DNA from: Plantactinospora sp. BC1
GTDB lineage: Bacteria; Actinomycetota; Actinomycetes; Mycobacteriales; Micromonosporaceae
DNA: 64,000 nucleotides
Direction: 5' to 3'
Assembly: GCF_003030345.1 (NCBI RefSeq)
Contig: NZ_CP028158.1
Span: 2,790,001-2,854,000 of the forward strand
This document shows positions 1 through 8,732 of this stretch, piece after piece; within the stretch, counting starts at the first letter, position 1; every line of letters starts with the position of its first letter. The translations under genes and the position numbers were made by a program. The notes under the pieces are model-generated. The model was not told the DNA's origin, did no database searches, and worked only from the letters and a program-made list of their open reading frames with translations.

Positions 1-516
1 CCGGCCGAGAGCGCGCCGTCCGGGCCCCAGCAGGGTGACCTCGACGCTTCCACCAGCCGGCCCGAGCCCACCACGGCGGCAGCCGCGCCCGCGACCGAGG
101 AGCGGGCGGACGACGCCGAGCCGGTGCCGACCCGGCCGGTCCGGGCGGGCGGCTCCGTGATCGAGGCCGAGGACGGCGACCTGACCGAGGCCACCACACC
201 GACCCGACCGGCCGGTGACGCCGGACCGACCGAGCCGGGCAGCGGCGACGAGGCCGCTCTGGGCGGCAGGGACGGAGCCGTCCCGACCAGCAGGGACGAG
301 GTCGTTCCGAGCAGCAGGGACGAGGTCGTTCCGAGCAGCAGGGACGGAGCCGCTCCCGGCAGCGGGGAGGCGGACGACGACCAGCGGACCCGGCCGGTTC
401 GGGCCGACGCCGTCGAGGCCGACGGGGCGGCGGACGGGACGCCGACCAGCCGGATCGAGCGGCCGGTGCGGACGGAGGGGACGGCCGGGCCGGCGGAGCA
501 GCCGGAGCGGGCGTGA
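1..516 (+). CDS. C-terminal part of an Ala/Glu/Asp/Pro-rich disordered protein (truncated by window start)
   Basis: The frame is open from base 1 to a TGA at 514-516, so only the C-terminal 171 residues are visible. Composition is almost entirely Ala, Glu, Asp, Pro, Thr, Ser, Gly and Arg, with no hydrophobic core, so this part should be intrinsically disordered. Motifs such as TRPVRA recur. An octapeptide around SRDEVVPS is repeated from a 24-bp DNA duplication. The stop overlaps the GTG of the next gene by 4 bp, which suggests co-transcription with the SRPBCC gene. The folded part, if any, lies upstream of the window, so no function can be given. Confidence 0.75.
   Translation, partial: PAESAPSGPQQGDLDASTSRPEPTTAAAAPATEERADDAEPVPTRPVRAGGSVIEAEDGDLTEATTPTRPAGDAGPTEPGSGDEAALGGRDGAVPTSRDEVVPSSRDEVVPSSRDGAAPGSGEADDDQRTRPVRADAVEADGAADGTPTSRIERPVRTEGTAGPAEQPERA
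289..351 (+). repeat. 24-bp in-frame tandem repeat inside the first gene
   Basis: Two exact copies of a 24-bp unit (289-312, 313-336) are followed by a partial third copy. Each encodes the octapeptide SRDEVVPS. The unit is a multiple of three and keeps the frame. Confidence 0.85.
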
Positions 517-1031
517 GCACCGCCGATGCGGGCGCTGCCGATCCGGACGGCACCGAGGGGCTCCGGGCGGCGGCCGAACCCGGCTCCGGGGAGGTCACCG
601 CGACGGTCATCGTGGCGGCCCCCGCGCCCCGGGTCTTCGCCGCGCTGACCGCCTGGGAACGACAGGGCGACTGGATCCCGTTCACCCGGGTCCGCCTGGT
701 CGAGGGGGACGGCGGCGAGGGCAGCCTGGTGGAGGCGGTCACCACGGTCGGACCGGCGGTACTCCGGGACGAGATGCGGGTGGTCCGGCTGGACCCGCCG
801 TACGAGGTACGGGTGGTGCACTGCGGGCGCCTGTTGCGCGGTCCCGGGGTGCTGCGCTGCACCCAGATGGCCGAGGACCGGACCCAGGTGGTCTGGCACG
901 AGTGGTTCCACCTGCCCGGCGGCCCGACCGGCCGGATGGCCTGGCCGGTGCTCTGGCCCGGCTCCAAGTTCGGCCTCACCCAGGCGCTGAAGCGGTTCGC
1001 CCGGCTGGTCGAACGCGGTCAACTGCCCTGA
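513..1031 (+). CDS. SRPBCC (START-like) family protein
   Basis: A 172-residue protein. After a roughly 25-residue acidic Ala/Gly-rich leader comes a single START-like helix-grip fold: an opening strand with TATVIVAAPAPRVFAAL, then a WERQGDWIPF segment typical of polyketide-cyclase/dehydrase-type SRPBCC proteins, alternating strands, and a long C-terminal helix ending in KRFARLVERG. Such folds bind hydrophobic ligands, but no ligand can be named. The GTG start at 513 overlaps the preceding stop by 4 bp and keeps the whole fold. Assignment is by fold pattern only. Confidence 0.8.
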   Translation: MSTADAGAADPDGTEGLRAAAEPGSGEVTATVIVAAPAPRVFAALTAWERQGDWIPFTRVRLVEGDGGEGSLVEAVTTVGPAVLRDEMRVVRLDPPYEVRVVHCGRLLRGPGVLRCTQMAEDRTQVVWHEWFHLPGGPTGRMAWPVLWPGSKFGLTQALKRFARLVERGQLP

Positions 1032-1098
1032 TCACCGCGGAACCGTCCCCGGCCCGCTCACCGGCAGGTTGTCGGGCGGTTGGCCTACCGTTGACGCC

Positions 1099-1689
1099 GT
1101 GACTGATCTGGTGATTGGCGCCGACGGACTGGCCCGCTGCGGCTGGGGCGCGGGCACCCCCGACTATGCCGTCTACCACGACGAGGAGTGGGGCCGGCCG
1201 CTGCACGGCGACGACGCGCTCTACGAGCGGCTGACGCTGGAGGCGTTCCAGTCCGGGCTCTCCTGGTTGACCATCCTGCGGAAGCGGCCGGCGTTCCGGC
1301 GCGCCTTCGACGGGTTCCACCTGGCGACCGTGGCCGGCTACGGCGACGCGGAGGTGGCCCGGTTGATGGCCGACGCCGGGATCGTCCGGAACCGGGCCAA
1401 GATCGACGCGGCGATCGCCAACGCGCGGGCCGCGCTCGACCTGCCGGACGGGCTGGCGGCCCTGCTCTGGTCGTTCGCCCCGGCCGCCCGGACGGGCCGA
1501 CCCCGGTCGTTCGCCGAGGTGCCGGCGATCACCCCCGAGTCGACCGCGATGGCCAAGGCGCTCCGGAAGCGCGGTTTCCGGTTCGTCGGCCCCACCACGG
1601 CGTACGCGCTGATGCAGGCGACCGGCATGGTCGACGACCACCTCGACGGCTGCCACGTGAAGCCGCCGGCCGCCGCCGTGATGGGATAG
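1099..1689 (+). CDS. tag: DNA-3-methyladenine glycosylase I
   Basis: Base-excision repair enzyme that removes 3-methyladenine from alkylated DNA. The 196-residue protein starts at GTG 1099 (VTDLVIGADGLARCGWG), which places the zinc-ligand Cys at residue 14 as in the family; an upstream in-frame start at 1069 would only add a non-conserved leader. Visible are YHDEEWG (zinc His and active-site Glu region), the SWLTILRKRPAFRRAF helix, FVGPTTAYALMQA, and the terminal HLDGCH that supplies the other zinc His and Cys. Length matches Tag/TagA. It is followed after 4 bp by an unrelated hypothetical gene. Confidence 0.95.
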   Translation: MTDLVIGADGLARCGWGAGTPDYAVYHDEEWGRPLHGDDALYERLTLEAFQSGLSWLTILRKRPAFRRAFDGFHLATVAGYGDAEVARLMADAGIVRNRAKIDAAIANARAALDLPDGLAALLWSFAPAARTGRPRSFAEVPAITPESTAMAKALRKRGFRFVGPTTAYALMQATGMVDDHLDGCHVKPPAAAVMG

Positions 1690-1693
1690 CGGC

Positions 1694-2293
1694 ATGAGTG
1701 CAGCGGGTTCGGCCGGGACGTGGGCAGTGGTCATCCCCGGCGAGCGCTACGAGGCCGAGCGGCTCTTCCACCACGACACCCTGGAGCTGACCGGGCTCAA
1801 CGGTGGGCCCCGACCCGGCCCCGGCGACCCGGTGCTGGTGGTGCGCGACGAACAGCCGCCACTGGTGGTCGCACTCGGCCGGGTGACCGCCGTCGGCGGT
1901 GTCGGGGAGCGGGACCCCGACGATCCGCAGTCCGGACCGGGCGAGAGCGCGGCGCTCGCGGTGACGTACACCCGGCAGGTCTTCGACGCGCCGGTGCCGG
2001 CCGACCGGCTCTCCCTCGACGGCCCGGTGACCCCGGTCGACCCGGCGGTCTTCCAGGAGCTGGCCGGGCGGGTCGGCCCGGCGCCGGAGCGCCGGAACTA
2101 CCTGGTCAGCCTCGACCTGCCGATCGAGGCGGGGTCACCGGCCGAGGCGGTCCGGCTGTTCTGGGCGTACGTCCAGGAGCTGGGCCCGCGCGAGCTGCCG
2201 GCGTTCGTCGCGCCGTCGGACGACGAGCTGGCGATGCAGGCGTTCGTGCTCGGCGTCGAGGCCAACCAGGACCCGGAAGAGGACGAGGACTGA
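1694..2293 (+). CDS. conserved hypothetical protein, possibly EVE/PUA-like
   Basis: A 199-residue soluble protein starting at ATG 1694, four bases after the tag stop, so probably co-transcribed. The N-terminal half (WAVVIPGERY, ELTGLNGG, GDPVLVVRDEQPP, VALGRVTAVGG) has the small-barrel look of EVE/PUA-type nucleic-acid-binding domains, but no diagnostic residue proves this. The C-terminal half is alpha-helical with an acidic tail (DPEEDED). There is no signal peptide or membrane segment. Function is unknown; a link to nucleic acid would fit the tag context but is inference. Confidence 0.7.
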   Translation: MSAAGSAGTWAVVIPGERYEAERLFHHDTLELTGLNGGPRPGPGDPVLVVRDEQPPLVVALGRVTAVGGVGERDPDDPQSGPGESAALAVTYTRQVFDAPVPADRLSLDGPVTPVDPAVFQELAGRVGPAPERRNYLVSLDLPIEAGSPAEAVRLFWAYVQELGPRELPAFVAPSDDELAMQAFVLGVEANQDPEEDED

Positions 2294-2356
2294 GGCCGCC
2301 GGAGCGGCCCTGGGGACGGGCCGTGGCCGTCGCCCCCGCCGAGCCGGCACGCCGCT

Positions 2357-2404
2357 GTCGGACCCGGGTCGTCGGCCGCCGTCGGACCCGGGTCGTCGGC
2401 CGCC
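2357..2404. repeat. 24-bp tandem duplication abutting the DUF1501 stop codon
   Basis: Two identical 24-bp units (2357-2380 and 2381-2404) lie immediately downstream of the minus-strand stop codon at 2406-2408. They are non-coding in the assigned frames. Confidence 0.9.
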
Positions 2405-2405
2405 G

Positions 2406-3656
2406 TCAGGTGAGCACCCCGGTGAGTCGGCCCCGCCAGCCGGCCAGCACCTGCTCCGGCTCGGTGTCGAGGACCCGTTCCAGCAGGCTGGCGTAGACGT
2501 CCCGGAAGTCGGTGCTGAACCGCAGGTCGCCGTCGTCGAGCCGGGTCAGGTCCGGCGGTTCGCCGTGCAGGCCGCCGCGCACCCCGGCACCGAGCAGGAA
2601 GACGTCGGACGCGGTGCCGTGGTCGGTGCCGTCCGAGGCGTTGGCCCGGACCCGCCGGCCGAACTCCGAGTAGACCGCCACCACCACCTTGCGGCCGGCC
2701 TCGGTGCCGGCCATCCGGTCGACGAACGCGGTCAGCGCCTTGTCGACCTGGCCGAGCAGTACCGCCTGGAGTTGTTTCTCGTCGGCGTGGGTGTCGAAGC
2801 CGCCCAGCGAGACCGAGAAGACCCGGCTCGACACCCCGGCCTCGACGCACTGCGCCACCAGGTCGAGCTGGGTGGCGAGCGCACTGCGCGCCCCGCCGGT
2901 GGCGGTCGCCGCCGGCCGGTCGTCGTTCCCGCCGTCGTCGGCCTCCTCCGCCGTGGCCGCGTCACGTACCTCGGTGATCATCGCGTCGACGGCGCGCAGG
3001 TCGGCGAAGCAGGCGGCGGCCCGGGCCTGCCCGGCCGGCTCGCCGGGCTCGGCCACCGCCAGCTTGGCCAGCGTCGGGTCGCCGACCGGGCGCCGGGCCT
3101 TCCGCTCGGTGACCGGTACGGCGGCACCCGCGCTGCGGGCACCGGCGAGCAGCGGTGGCAGGGTGGGCTCGAACGAGACCGCGAGCCGGGGGTCGCCGCC
3201 CGCCCCGTCCAGCCAGCGGCCCAGCCAGCCGGTCTGCTCCGGCCGGTCGGGGCGGGCGGTCTGCCAGATGTCCATCGAGCGGAAGTGACTCCGGTCGGGT
3301 GTCGGATATCCGACACCGCGCACGATCGCGAGGCGGCCGTCGCCGTACAGCCGGTGCAGCCCGGTCAGTGCCGGGTTCAGCCCCACACTGTCGTCCAGCC
3401 GCTTCACCTCCTCGGCCGAGTACGCCAGCTCGGGGCGGGCGTCCTGATAGGCCGGGTCGGCGTACGGGACGACCGTGTTCAGGCCGTCGTTGCCGCCGTA
3501 GAGGGTGACCAGCACCAGGGTACGAGCCTGCGGGTCCCGGTCACCGGCCGTGTCGAACAGCTCCGACAGGCCGTACGCGCCCGCGCCGGCCGCGAGCGCG
3601 CCCGCCCCGGCCACGCCACTGGCGAGCAGGAACCTGCGTCGGGTGAGGATGTCCAT
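2406..3656 (-). CDS. DUF1501 family Tat-exported protein
   Basis: A 416-residue protein of the DUF1501 family (sulfatase-like fold, function not established). The N-terminus is a Tat signal: TRRRFLLASGVAGAGALAAG, with the twin-arginine motif at residues 6-8. Family landmarks are LVLVTLYGGNDGLNTVVPY near residue 50, RSHFRSMDIWQTA, VFSVSLGGFDTHADE and VYSEFGRR, followed by DGTDHGTASDVFLLG. A strong GAGGAGGAGAGA Shine-Dalgarno precedes ATG 3656. It lies 19 bp downstream of the DUF1800 gene; this pairing is common across bacteria and suggests joint action at or beyond the cell envelope. Confidence 0.92.
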   Translation of the reverse strand: MDILTRRRFLLASGVAGAGALAAGAGAYGLSELFDTAGDRDPQARTLVLVTLYGGNDGLNTVVPYADPAYQDARPELAYSAEEVKRLDDSVGLNPALTGLHRLYGDGRLAIVRGVGYPTPDRSHFRSMDIWQTARPDRPEQTGWLGRWLDGAGGDPRLAVSFEPTLPPLLAGARSAGAAVPVTERKARRPVGDPTLAKLAVAEPGEPAGQARAAACFADLRAVDAMITEVRDAATAEEADDGGNDDRPAATATGGARSALATQLDLVAQCVEAGVSSRVFSVSLGGFDTHADEKQLQAVLLGQVDKALTAFVDRMAGTEAGRKVVVAVYSEFGRRVRANASDGTDHGTASDVFLLGAGVRGGLHGEPPDLTRLDDGDLRFSTDFRDVYASLLERVLDTEPEQVLAGWRGRLTGVLT

Positions 3657-3675
3657 CCGCTTTCTCTCCTCCTCG

Positions 3676-4980
3676 TCAACTGATGGTGTACTCGGGGCTG
3701 ACCAGCCCGGCGACCAGCAGCCGGCCCGGGTCCTCGACCAGCGGGGCCAGGGCGGCCCGGCTGCGTGGCGTCCACCGGTCCACCACCAGCAGCCGGGCCA
3801 GCGCCTCCGGCCGCTCGTTCGAGGGCGTGCCGGCGAGCCGCCGGGTCACCTCGGGGGCCGCCGCCCCGGCCAGCAGCGCGGCCAGGCGCATCCGGGACTG
3901 CAACGACGAGGTGGTCAGCCAGGCGGGCCCGGCCGGCCAGCCGCCGACGCTCGGCGGTCGCAGCGGCACCTGGTCCATCCCGGCCAGCCGGTTGGACAGC
4001 TCCCGGCGCTGCTGGTCGGGGAGCTTGCCGGGCCGGATCCCGAGCTGGCGCATCGCCCCGACTGCCCACTCCACCGGCTGCTTCACCAGCCCGCCCCGGG
4101 CCTGCCCGAACTCCGGCGCGGCGAAGAGCGCCCGGAGCACGTCGGTGGTGGTTCCGGTCGTCCCGGCCAGCGCCGCCGGCAGCGGCAGGTCGGTGCCGGC
4201 GAACCGGGCCCAGAGCCGGGCCGCGACGAAGGCGCCGGCCTCGGGGCGGGCGGCCAGCAGCCGGGCGTACGAGTCGGCGTCGAACGCCTCCGTCCGGCCC
4301 AGGATCGTCTTCCCGGCCGGATCGTGCCGGCGCCGGACGAACCTCGCCTCGCCGGTACGGCGGTCGACCTGCCAACCGGTCAGCGACCGCGCCCCGGCCT
4401 TGACGTCCGCCTCCGTGTAGTGCCCGATGCCGAGGGTGAAGAGCTCCATCAGCTCCCGGGCCAGGTTCTCGTTCGGGGCGGTACGGGTGTTCTTCTGCCC
4501 GTCCAGCCAGAGGATCAGGGCCGGGTCCCGCACCATCGCCCGGACCAGCGCCTCGAACGGTCCCCGCCCGTACCGCCGGAAGGTGTCGAGCTGCCCGAGC
4601 ATGAGCTGGGCGGATTTGACCTTGCGTACGCTGGTCGCCCAGTGCCCGTGCCAGAAGAAGACCAGCTTCTCGGTGAGCTGGTGCTCGGCGGCGACCATCC
4701 GGTCCAGCCACCAGTCGAGCAGTACCCGCACCTGCTCGGCCCGCTTCTTCTGGGCCTGCTGCCGCTGCTCCCGGCTGGACTCCTTGGTGATCCCGGCGTA
4801 CGGGTCGGCGCCGAGGTCGGGTGGCGGGGTGGCCGCCGCCCCGGGGTCGGCGCCGACCGGGGCGAGCAACCGGTCCAGCGTGGCCGCCAGCCCCACGCGA
4901 CCGGCCGCCTCCACCTCGGCGGCTGTCGGCCCGAAGGTGGCGCGGCGCAGCAGATGTACGACGGCGTCCCGATCGACCAT
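3676..4980 (-). CDS. DUF1800 family protein
   Basis: A 434-residue protein of the DUF1800 family. It opens with VVHLLRRATFGPTAAEVEA, the standard family start, and contains FFWHGHWATS, NENLARELMELFTLGIGHY, LTGWQVDRR and the C-terminal PSVGGWPAGPAW. No signal peptide is visible; the Tat signal of its DUF1501 partner may serve both, which is inference. It begins the two-gene minus-strand operon. Biochemical role is unknown; the pair often occurs with exported or carbohydrate-related systems. Confidence 0.92.
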   Translation of the reverse strand: MVDRDAVVHLLRRATFGPTAAEVEAAGRVGLAATLDRLLAPVGADPGAAATPPPDLGADPYAGITKESSREQRQQAQKKRAEQVRVLLDWWLDRMVAAEHQLTEKLVFFWHGHWATSVRKVKSAQLMLGQLDTFRRYGRGPFEALVRAMVRDPALILWLDGQKNTRTAPNENLARELMELFTLGIGHYTEADVKAGARSLTGWQVDRRTGEARFVRRRHDPAGKTILGRTEAFDADSYARLLAARPEAGAFVAARLWARFAGTDLPLPAALAGTTGTTTDVLRALFAAPEFGQARGGLVKQPVEWAVGAMRQLGIRPGKLPDQQRRELSNRLAGMDQVPLRPPSVGGWPAGPAWLTTSSLQSRMRLAALLAGAAAPEVTRRLAGTPSNERPEALARLLVVDRWTPRSRAALAPLVEDPGRLLVAGLVSPEYTIS

Positions 4981-5070
4981 GCGGCCGACCCTAGGCCGGT
5001 CGTGTACGAGCCCGGTAAGGCCGGCGATCGAGCCGGGTCTGCGTCGGCCTGCCGAGCTGGGCCGGGCCGG

Positions 5071-5859
5071 TCAGCGGCCGTCGAAGGTCGGCCGGCGCTT
5101 CTGCACGAAGGCGGCGGTGGCCGCCCGGTGGTCGGCGGTGGCGCCGCAGATCGCCTGGGCCTGTGCCTCGGCGGCCAGTGCCTCGGAGAGGGTGCCGGCG
5201 TCACCGACCGAGAGCTGCCGCTTGATCGCCCCGTACGCCACCGTCGGTCCGGCGGCCAGCCGGGCCGCCAGCTCCCGCGCGGTCTCCAACACCTGCTCGT
5301 CGTCGACCAGCCGGTTCAGCAGCCCCAGCCGGTACGCCTCGTCGGCCGGTACCGGCTCGGCGAGCATCAGCAGCTCGATCGCCTTGGCGTGCCCGACGAG
5401 CCGGGGCAGCGACCAGGAGGCGCCGGTGTCACCGGCCAGGCCGACCTTGGCGAAGGCCATCAGGAAGCTGGTGCCGGGGCCGCCGATCCGGAAGTCGGCG
5501 AGGAAGGCGAGGGAGGCTCCGGCGCCGGCCGCCATGCCGCGTACCGCCGCGACGACCGGCTTGGGCAGGCTGGCCAGCCGGGCGGCGATCGGGTTGTAGT
5601 GGGTCCGGACGGTGCCGAGCGGGTCGGTGCTGCCGTCGGCCAGCGTGGCGGCGTGTTCCCGCAGGTCCTGACCGGCGCAGAAGGCCGAACCGGCACCGGT
5701 GAGCACCACTGCCCGGCAGGAGCGGTCGTGCTCCAGCTCGGCGAGGGTGTCCCGCAGCGCCTCCTTCAGCGCCACGTCCAGGGCGTTCATCGCGGTCGGC
5801 CGGTTCAGGGTCAGCGTGACCACGGAGTCGGAGCGGTCGATGAGCAACGGCTCGGTCAC
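5071..5859 (-). CDS. enoyl-CoA hydratase/isomerase family protein
   Basis: A 262-residue crotonase-fold enzyme. GTG 5859 (VTEPLLIDR) overlaps the PaaX stop by 4 bp and gives the usual family start just before VVTLTLNRPTAMNALD. Also visible are the oxyanion-hole region VVLTGAGSAFCAGQDL, the AAVRGMAAGAGASLAF segment, and LARLVGHAKAIELLM-type C-terminal helices. AxCAGxDL is typical of PaaG/PaaB-like 2-(1,2-epoxy)phenylacetyl-CoA isomerases. Together with the PaaX-type regulator this points to phenylacetate or related aryl-CoA catabolism. The full paa operon is not in the window, so the substrate is open. Confidence 0.9.
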   Translation of the reverse strand: MTEPLLIDRSDSVVTLTLNRPTAMNALDVALKEALRDTLAELEHDRSCRAVVLTGAGSAFCAGQDLREHAATLADGSTDPLGTVRTHYNPIAARLASLPKPVVAAVRGMAAGAGASLAFLADFRIGGPGTSFLMAFAKVGLAGDTGASWSLPRLVGHAKAIELLMLAEPVPADEAYRLGLLNRLVDDEQVLETARELAARLAAGPTVAYGAIKRQLSVGDAGTLSEALAAEAQAQAICGATADHRAATAAFVQKRRPTFDGR

Positions 5860-6680
5860 AGGTGTTGACCCTTCTGTCGGGGAATCCGGTGGGAACCGTC
5901 GAGGCACTGCTCGACGAAACGGTCGGCGGCCGGGCGCAGCCGCGCGGCGTGCCGGTCGAAGAAGGCCGCCGCACTGGTCCCCGGCCAGCGTTCCGGCAGT
6001 AGCGCGGGAGGCAGCTGCGGGTCCCGGAAGAGGAAGGTACGCCATGCGTGCACCAGCCGGAACCGGGCGGCGTACGCGTCCTCGTCGCAGCTGCGTACGG
6101 TCACCGCGGCGAGCAGTGGCCGCTGCGCGGCGACGAACTCCTGGTACGCGTTGGCGATCTCGTCGAGGTCCCAGGCCCGCCGGACCACCCCCATCGCCCC
6201 GGGCGTGCCGGCGGCGTGTGCGGCGGTGAACCGCTCGTAGCGCACCCCGGCCTCGGTGAGCAGGCCGTCCACGTCCTCGCCCGGCCGGGTGGCGACCCAG
6301 GTCTGCTCGTCGAGCATGCCGTAGCCCAGGTAGCTCAGGTTGGCGGCGAGGCGTTGCCGGTCCCGCCGGTTCGTACCGGATTCAAGCACGATCAGGTCGA
6401 AACGGCCGTCCCATCCGATCTTGCCGGTCCGGTAGATCCGGGCGGCCGCCTCGTCGAGTCGTCGGGCCGCTCGCGGGGTGAGCAGATAGCCCGGTCCGGC
6501 TGCCAGTCGGAGCGGGTGCAGCCAGCCCTGCCGAACCATCCGGGAGACGGCGGTCCGGACCGCGGGTGCGGCGATGCCGAGTGGGGATAGTAGTTTGACC
6601 AGCGCGGACACCGGTGCGCGCCCACCCCGCGAGCGGAGGTAGTCGCCATACAGGTCGAAGAGTGCCGACCGTGCCTGCAT
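5856..6680 (-). CDS. PaaX family transcriptional regulator
   Basis: A 274-residue regulator of the PaaX family, which represses phenylacetate catabolism and is usually relieved by phenylacetyl-CoA. The N-terminal winged helix spans roughly residues 1-80 (ARSALFDLYGDYL, PAVRTAVSRMVRQGWL). Then come FDLIVLESGTNRRDRQRL, WVATRPG, and the C-terminal PaaX domain (FRLVHAWRTFLFRDPQLP, LLPERWPG). I chose ATG 6680 because MQARSALFDLYG is the usual family start; a GTG at 6698 would add six residues. The stop overlaps the enoyl-CoA hydratase start, so regulator and enzyme share a transcript. Confidence 0.9.
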   Translation of the reverse strand: MQARSALFDLYGDYLRSRGGRAPVSALVKLLSPLGIAAPAVRTAVSRMVRQGWLHPLRLAAGPGYLLTPRAARRLDEAAARIYRTGKIGWDGRFDLIVLESGTNRRDRQRLAANLSYLGYGMLDEQTWVATRPGEDVDGLLTEAGVRYERFTAAHAAGTPGAMGVVRRAWDLDEIANAYQEFVAAQRPLLAAVTVRSCDEDAYAARFRLVHAWRTFLFRDPQLPPALLPERWPGTSAAAFFDRHAARLRPAADRFVEQCLDGSHRIPRQKGQHL

Positions 6681-6867
6681 GACCGCACATTGTGACACCC
6701 CTTCTCAAGATAAGCTAGATGCTGTTACATCAACGCCGGTTCGGTTTGGGTCCGGCGGTGTTCATCAGGGAAAATCGTTGGTCGGCACCGCGGCCTTGGG
6801 CGGTGATGCTGACCAAATGGATGTGGGGTAACCCACCGACCCTGATGAAGGTCTGAGGGGAGACAAC

Positions 6868-7035
6868 ATGGCGGCGATGAAGCCGCGGACGGGCGACGGT
6901 CCGCTGGAAGTCACCAAGGAGGGCCGGGGCATCGTCATGCGGGTTCCGCTGGAGGGTGGTGGCCGGCTCGTCGTCGAGATGACTCCCGACGAGGCCAACG
7001 CGCTCGGTGACGCGCTGAAGGCCGCCGCCGGCTAA
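6868..7035 (+). CDS. DUF3117 small conserved actinobacterial protein
   Basis: A 55-residue protein: it starts MAAMKPRTGDGPLEVTKEGR, continues through IVMRVPLEGGGRLVVEM and ends EANALGDALKAAAG. DUF3117 proteins are short and very highly conserved in Actinobacteria, with no assigned function; the strand-strand-helix pattern suggests a compact domain. ATG 6868 is preceded by GAGGGGAGA. The leader carries a small hairpin at 6823-6836, and two strong inverted repeats follow the stop, so it looks monocistronic. Proximity to tag recalls the mycobacterial order. Confidence 0.93.
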   Translation: MAAMKPRTGDGPLEVTKEGRGIVMRVPLEGGGRLVVEMTPDEANALGDALKAAAG

Positions 7036-7048
7036 GTGAACGCCGACT

Positions 7049-7084
7049 CCGCCGGGCGGCTCGTCCCGTCCGGCGGGGTTTCTC
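7049..7084 (+). terminator. intrinsic terminator after the DUF3117 gene
   Basis: An 11-bp stem (7049-7059 with 7066-7076, one G-T pair) with a 6-nt loop is followed by GGGTTTCTC, 14 bases after the stop codon. Confidence 0.8.
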
Positions 7085-7085
7085 A

Positions 7086-7120
7086 CCCTGGGCCACCGGC
7101 GACATGCCGGTGGCCCAGGG
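7086..7120. terminator. perfect 15-bp inverted repeat, second terminator-like hairpin
   Basis: 7086-7100 pairs perfectly with 7106-7120 around the 5-nt loop GACAT. There is no T-run, so it may be a backup terminator or mRNA 3'-end stabiliser between the DUF3117 gene and pepA. Confidence 0.65.
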
Positions 7121-7183
7121 TCGTGATGTCGGGCGGGTCGCCTACTTCCCGCCCATCCGTGAACGTCTGGAGGTAACGTCGGC

Positions 7184-8677
7184 GTGCTGTCGATCCGTCT
7201 GGTAGTCGACCCGACCGGGTGCGAAACCCTGACCCTGCCGGTCGCGCCCCAGGAGGCGCCGGATCAGCCCGCCGACGGGCCCAGCGGCACGCTGCTGCCC
7301 ACCCTCCCCGCCCTCCCCGCCGAGCTGACCGCCGAGGCGACCGCGCTGCTGCCCCACCTCGACCAGCCCGGCGGTGCGGGCGCGCTGCACCGGTCGATCC
7401 GGCCGCAGGGCGGGCCCACCCGGCTGCTGCTGGTTGGCGTGGGTGCCGGGGACGAGGCCGGCTGGCGCTCCGCCGGCGCGGCGGTAGCCCGGGCGACCAC
7501 GCGTGAGAGTTCGATCACTATAGCGATCCCGGTCGATGTTGCCCCGGAGGCGGTACGCGGGCTCGCCGAGGGGATCTGGCTGGCGTCGTACCGGTTCCGG
7601 ATGCCCGACGCCAACGGGGCCGCCGGCGACCCGCCCACGCTGACCGAGGTGCTGCTCGCGGTCGCCGACCCCGAGCCGTACCGGGCGGCCCTGGAGACCG
7701 CCCGGGTGGTCGCCGAAGCCACCCGGTTCGCCCGGGACCTGACCAACACCCCCTCCTCGGTGAAGAGCCCGGCCTGGTTCGCCGACCGGGTCGTCGAGGC
7801 CGCCGCCGGACGGGACGGGCTGACCGTCGAGGTTTGGGAACCGGACCGGCTCGCCGCCGAGGGGTTCGGCGGCATCCTCGCCGTCGGCGGCGGATCGGCG
7901 CAGCCTCCCCGACTGGTCGAGCTGAGCTGGCGGCCCGAGGGCGCGGACCGGCACGTGGTACTCGTCGGCAAGGGGATCACCTTCGACACCGGCGGCATCT
8001 CGATCAAGCCCCGGGACGGCATGAAGCTGATGCGCAAGGACATGGGCGGTGCCGCGGCGGTGCTCGCCGCCACCATCGGTGCCGCCGCGCTCGGGCTGCC
8101 GGTCCGAATCACCGCGCTCGCCCCGCTCGCCGAGAACATGGTCAGCGGCTCGGCGTACCGGCCGGGCGACATCGTGCGGCACTACAACGGGATGACCAGC
8201 GAGAGCACCAACACCGACGCCGAGGGCCGGCTGGTGCTGGCCGACGCGCTCGGCTACGCCGTGGCGCGGCTCGCGCCGGACCTGCTGGTCGACCTCGCCA
8301 CCCTGACCGGGGCGAACGCGGTAGCCCTCGGCAAGCGGACCGCCGCCCTCTACAGCCACACCGACGAGCTGGCCGAGGCGGTGCGGTCGGCCGCCGAGGC
8401 GGCCGGCGAGCGGGCCTGGCGGATGCCACTGCCGGCCGACTACGCCGAATACCTCGGCAGCGACATCGCCGACCTCTACAGCGCACCGACCCAGGGCGCC
8501 GGCTCGGTGCTCGCCGCGCTCTACCTCCGCGAGTTCACCGGCGACCTGCGGGACCGCTGGGTGCACATGGACATGTCGGCGCCGGCCTGGTCCGACGGCA
8601 ACGACGGCGAGCTGGTCAAGGGCGCCACCGGCTGGGGCGTACGCACCCTGCTGCGCTGGCTGGCGACCTGCCCGTAA
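7184..8677 (+). CDS. pepA: leucyl aminopeptidase (M17 family)
   Basis: A cytosolic M17 aminopeptidase of 497 residues that releases N-terminal amino acids and normally works as a dimetal hexamer. The C-terminal catalytic domain contains GKGITFDTGGISIKP near residue 262 (catalytic Lys and metal Asp) and NTDAEGRLVLADAL near residue 343 (metal Asp/Glu and catalytic Arg), plus DLATLTGA. The divergent N-terminal domain is typical. GTG 7184 lies after a GGAGGTAACGTC Shine-Dalgarno. It is flanked upstream by a hairpin and downstream by the convergent O-methyltransferase, so it probably forms its own transcription unit. Confidence 0.95.
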   Translation: MLSIRLVVDPTGCETLTLPVAPQEAPDQPADGPSGTLLPTLPALPAELTAEATALLPHLDQPGGAGALHRSIRPQGGPTRLLLVGVGAGDEAGWRSAGAAVARATTRESSITIAIPVDVAPEAVRGLAEGIWLASYRFRMPDANGAAGDPPTLTEVLLAVADPEPYRAALETARVVAEATRFARDLTNTPSSVKSPAWFADRVVEAAAGRDGLTVEVWEPDRLAAEGFGGILAVGGGSAQPPRLVELSWRPEGADRHVVLVGKGITFDTGGISIKPRDGMKLMRKDMGGAAAVLAATIGAAALGLPVRITALAPLAENMVSGSAYRPGDIVRHYNGMTSESTNTDAEGRLVLADALGYAVARLAPDLLVDLATLTGANAVALGKRTAALYSHTDELAEAVRSAAEAAGERAWRMPLPADYAEYLGSDIADLYSAPTQGAGSVLAALYLREFTGDLRDRWVHMDMSAPAWSDGNDGELVKGATGWGVRTLLRWLATCP

Positions 8678-8732
8678 CCGGTGCGCGGCGGTCCGGCCGG
8701 CTGCACACCGGCGGATACCGGACCGGTGCCGG

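Noticed and set aside
3505-5868. 787-codon plus-strand open frame
   Set aside because: Antisense to the DUF1800 and enoyl-CoA hydratase genes, low complexity, no motif.
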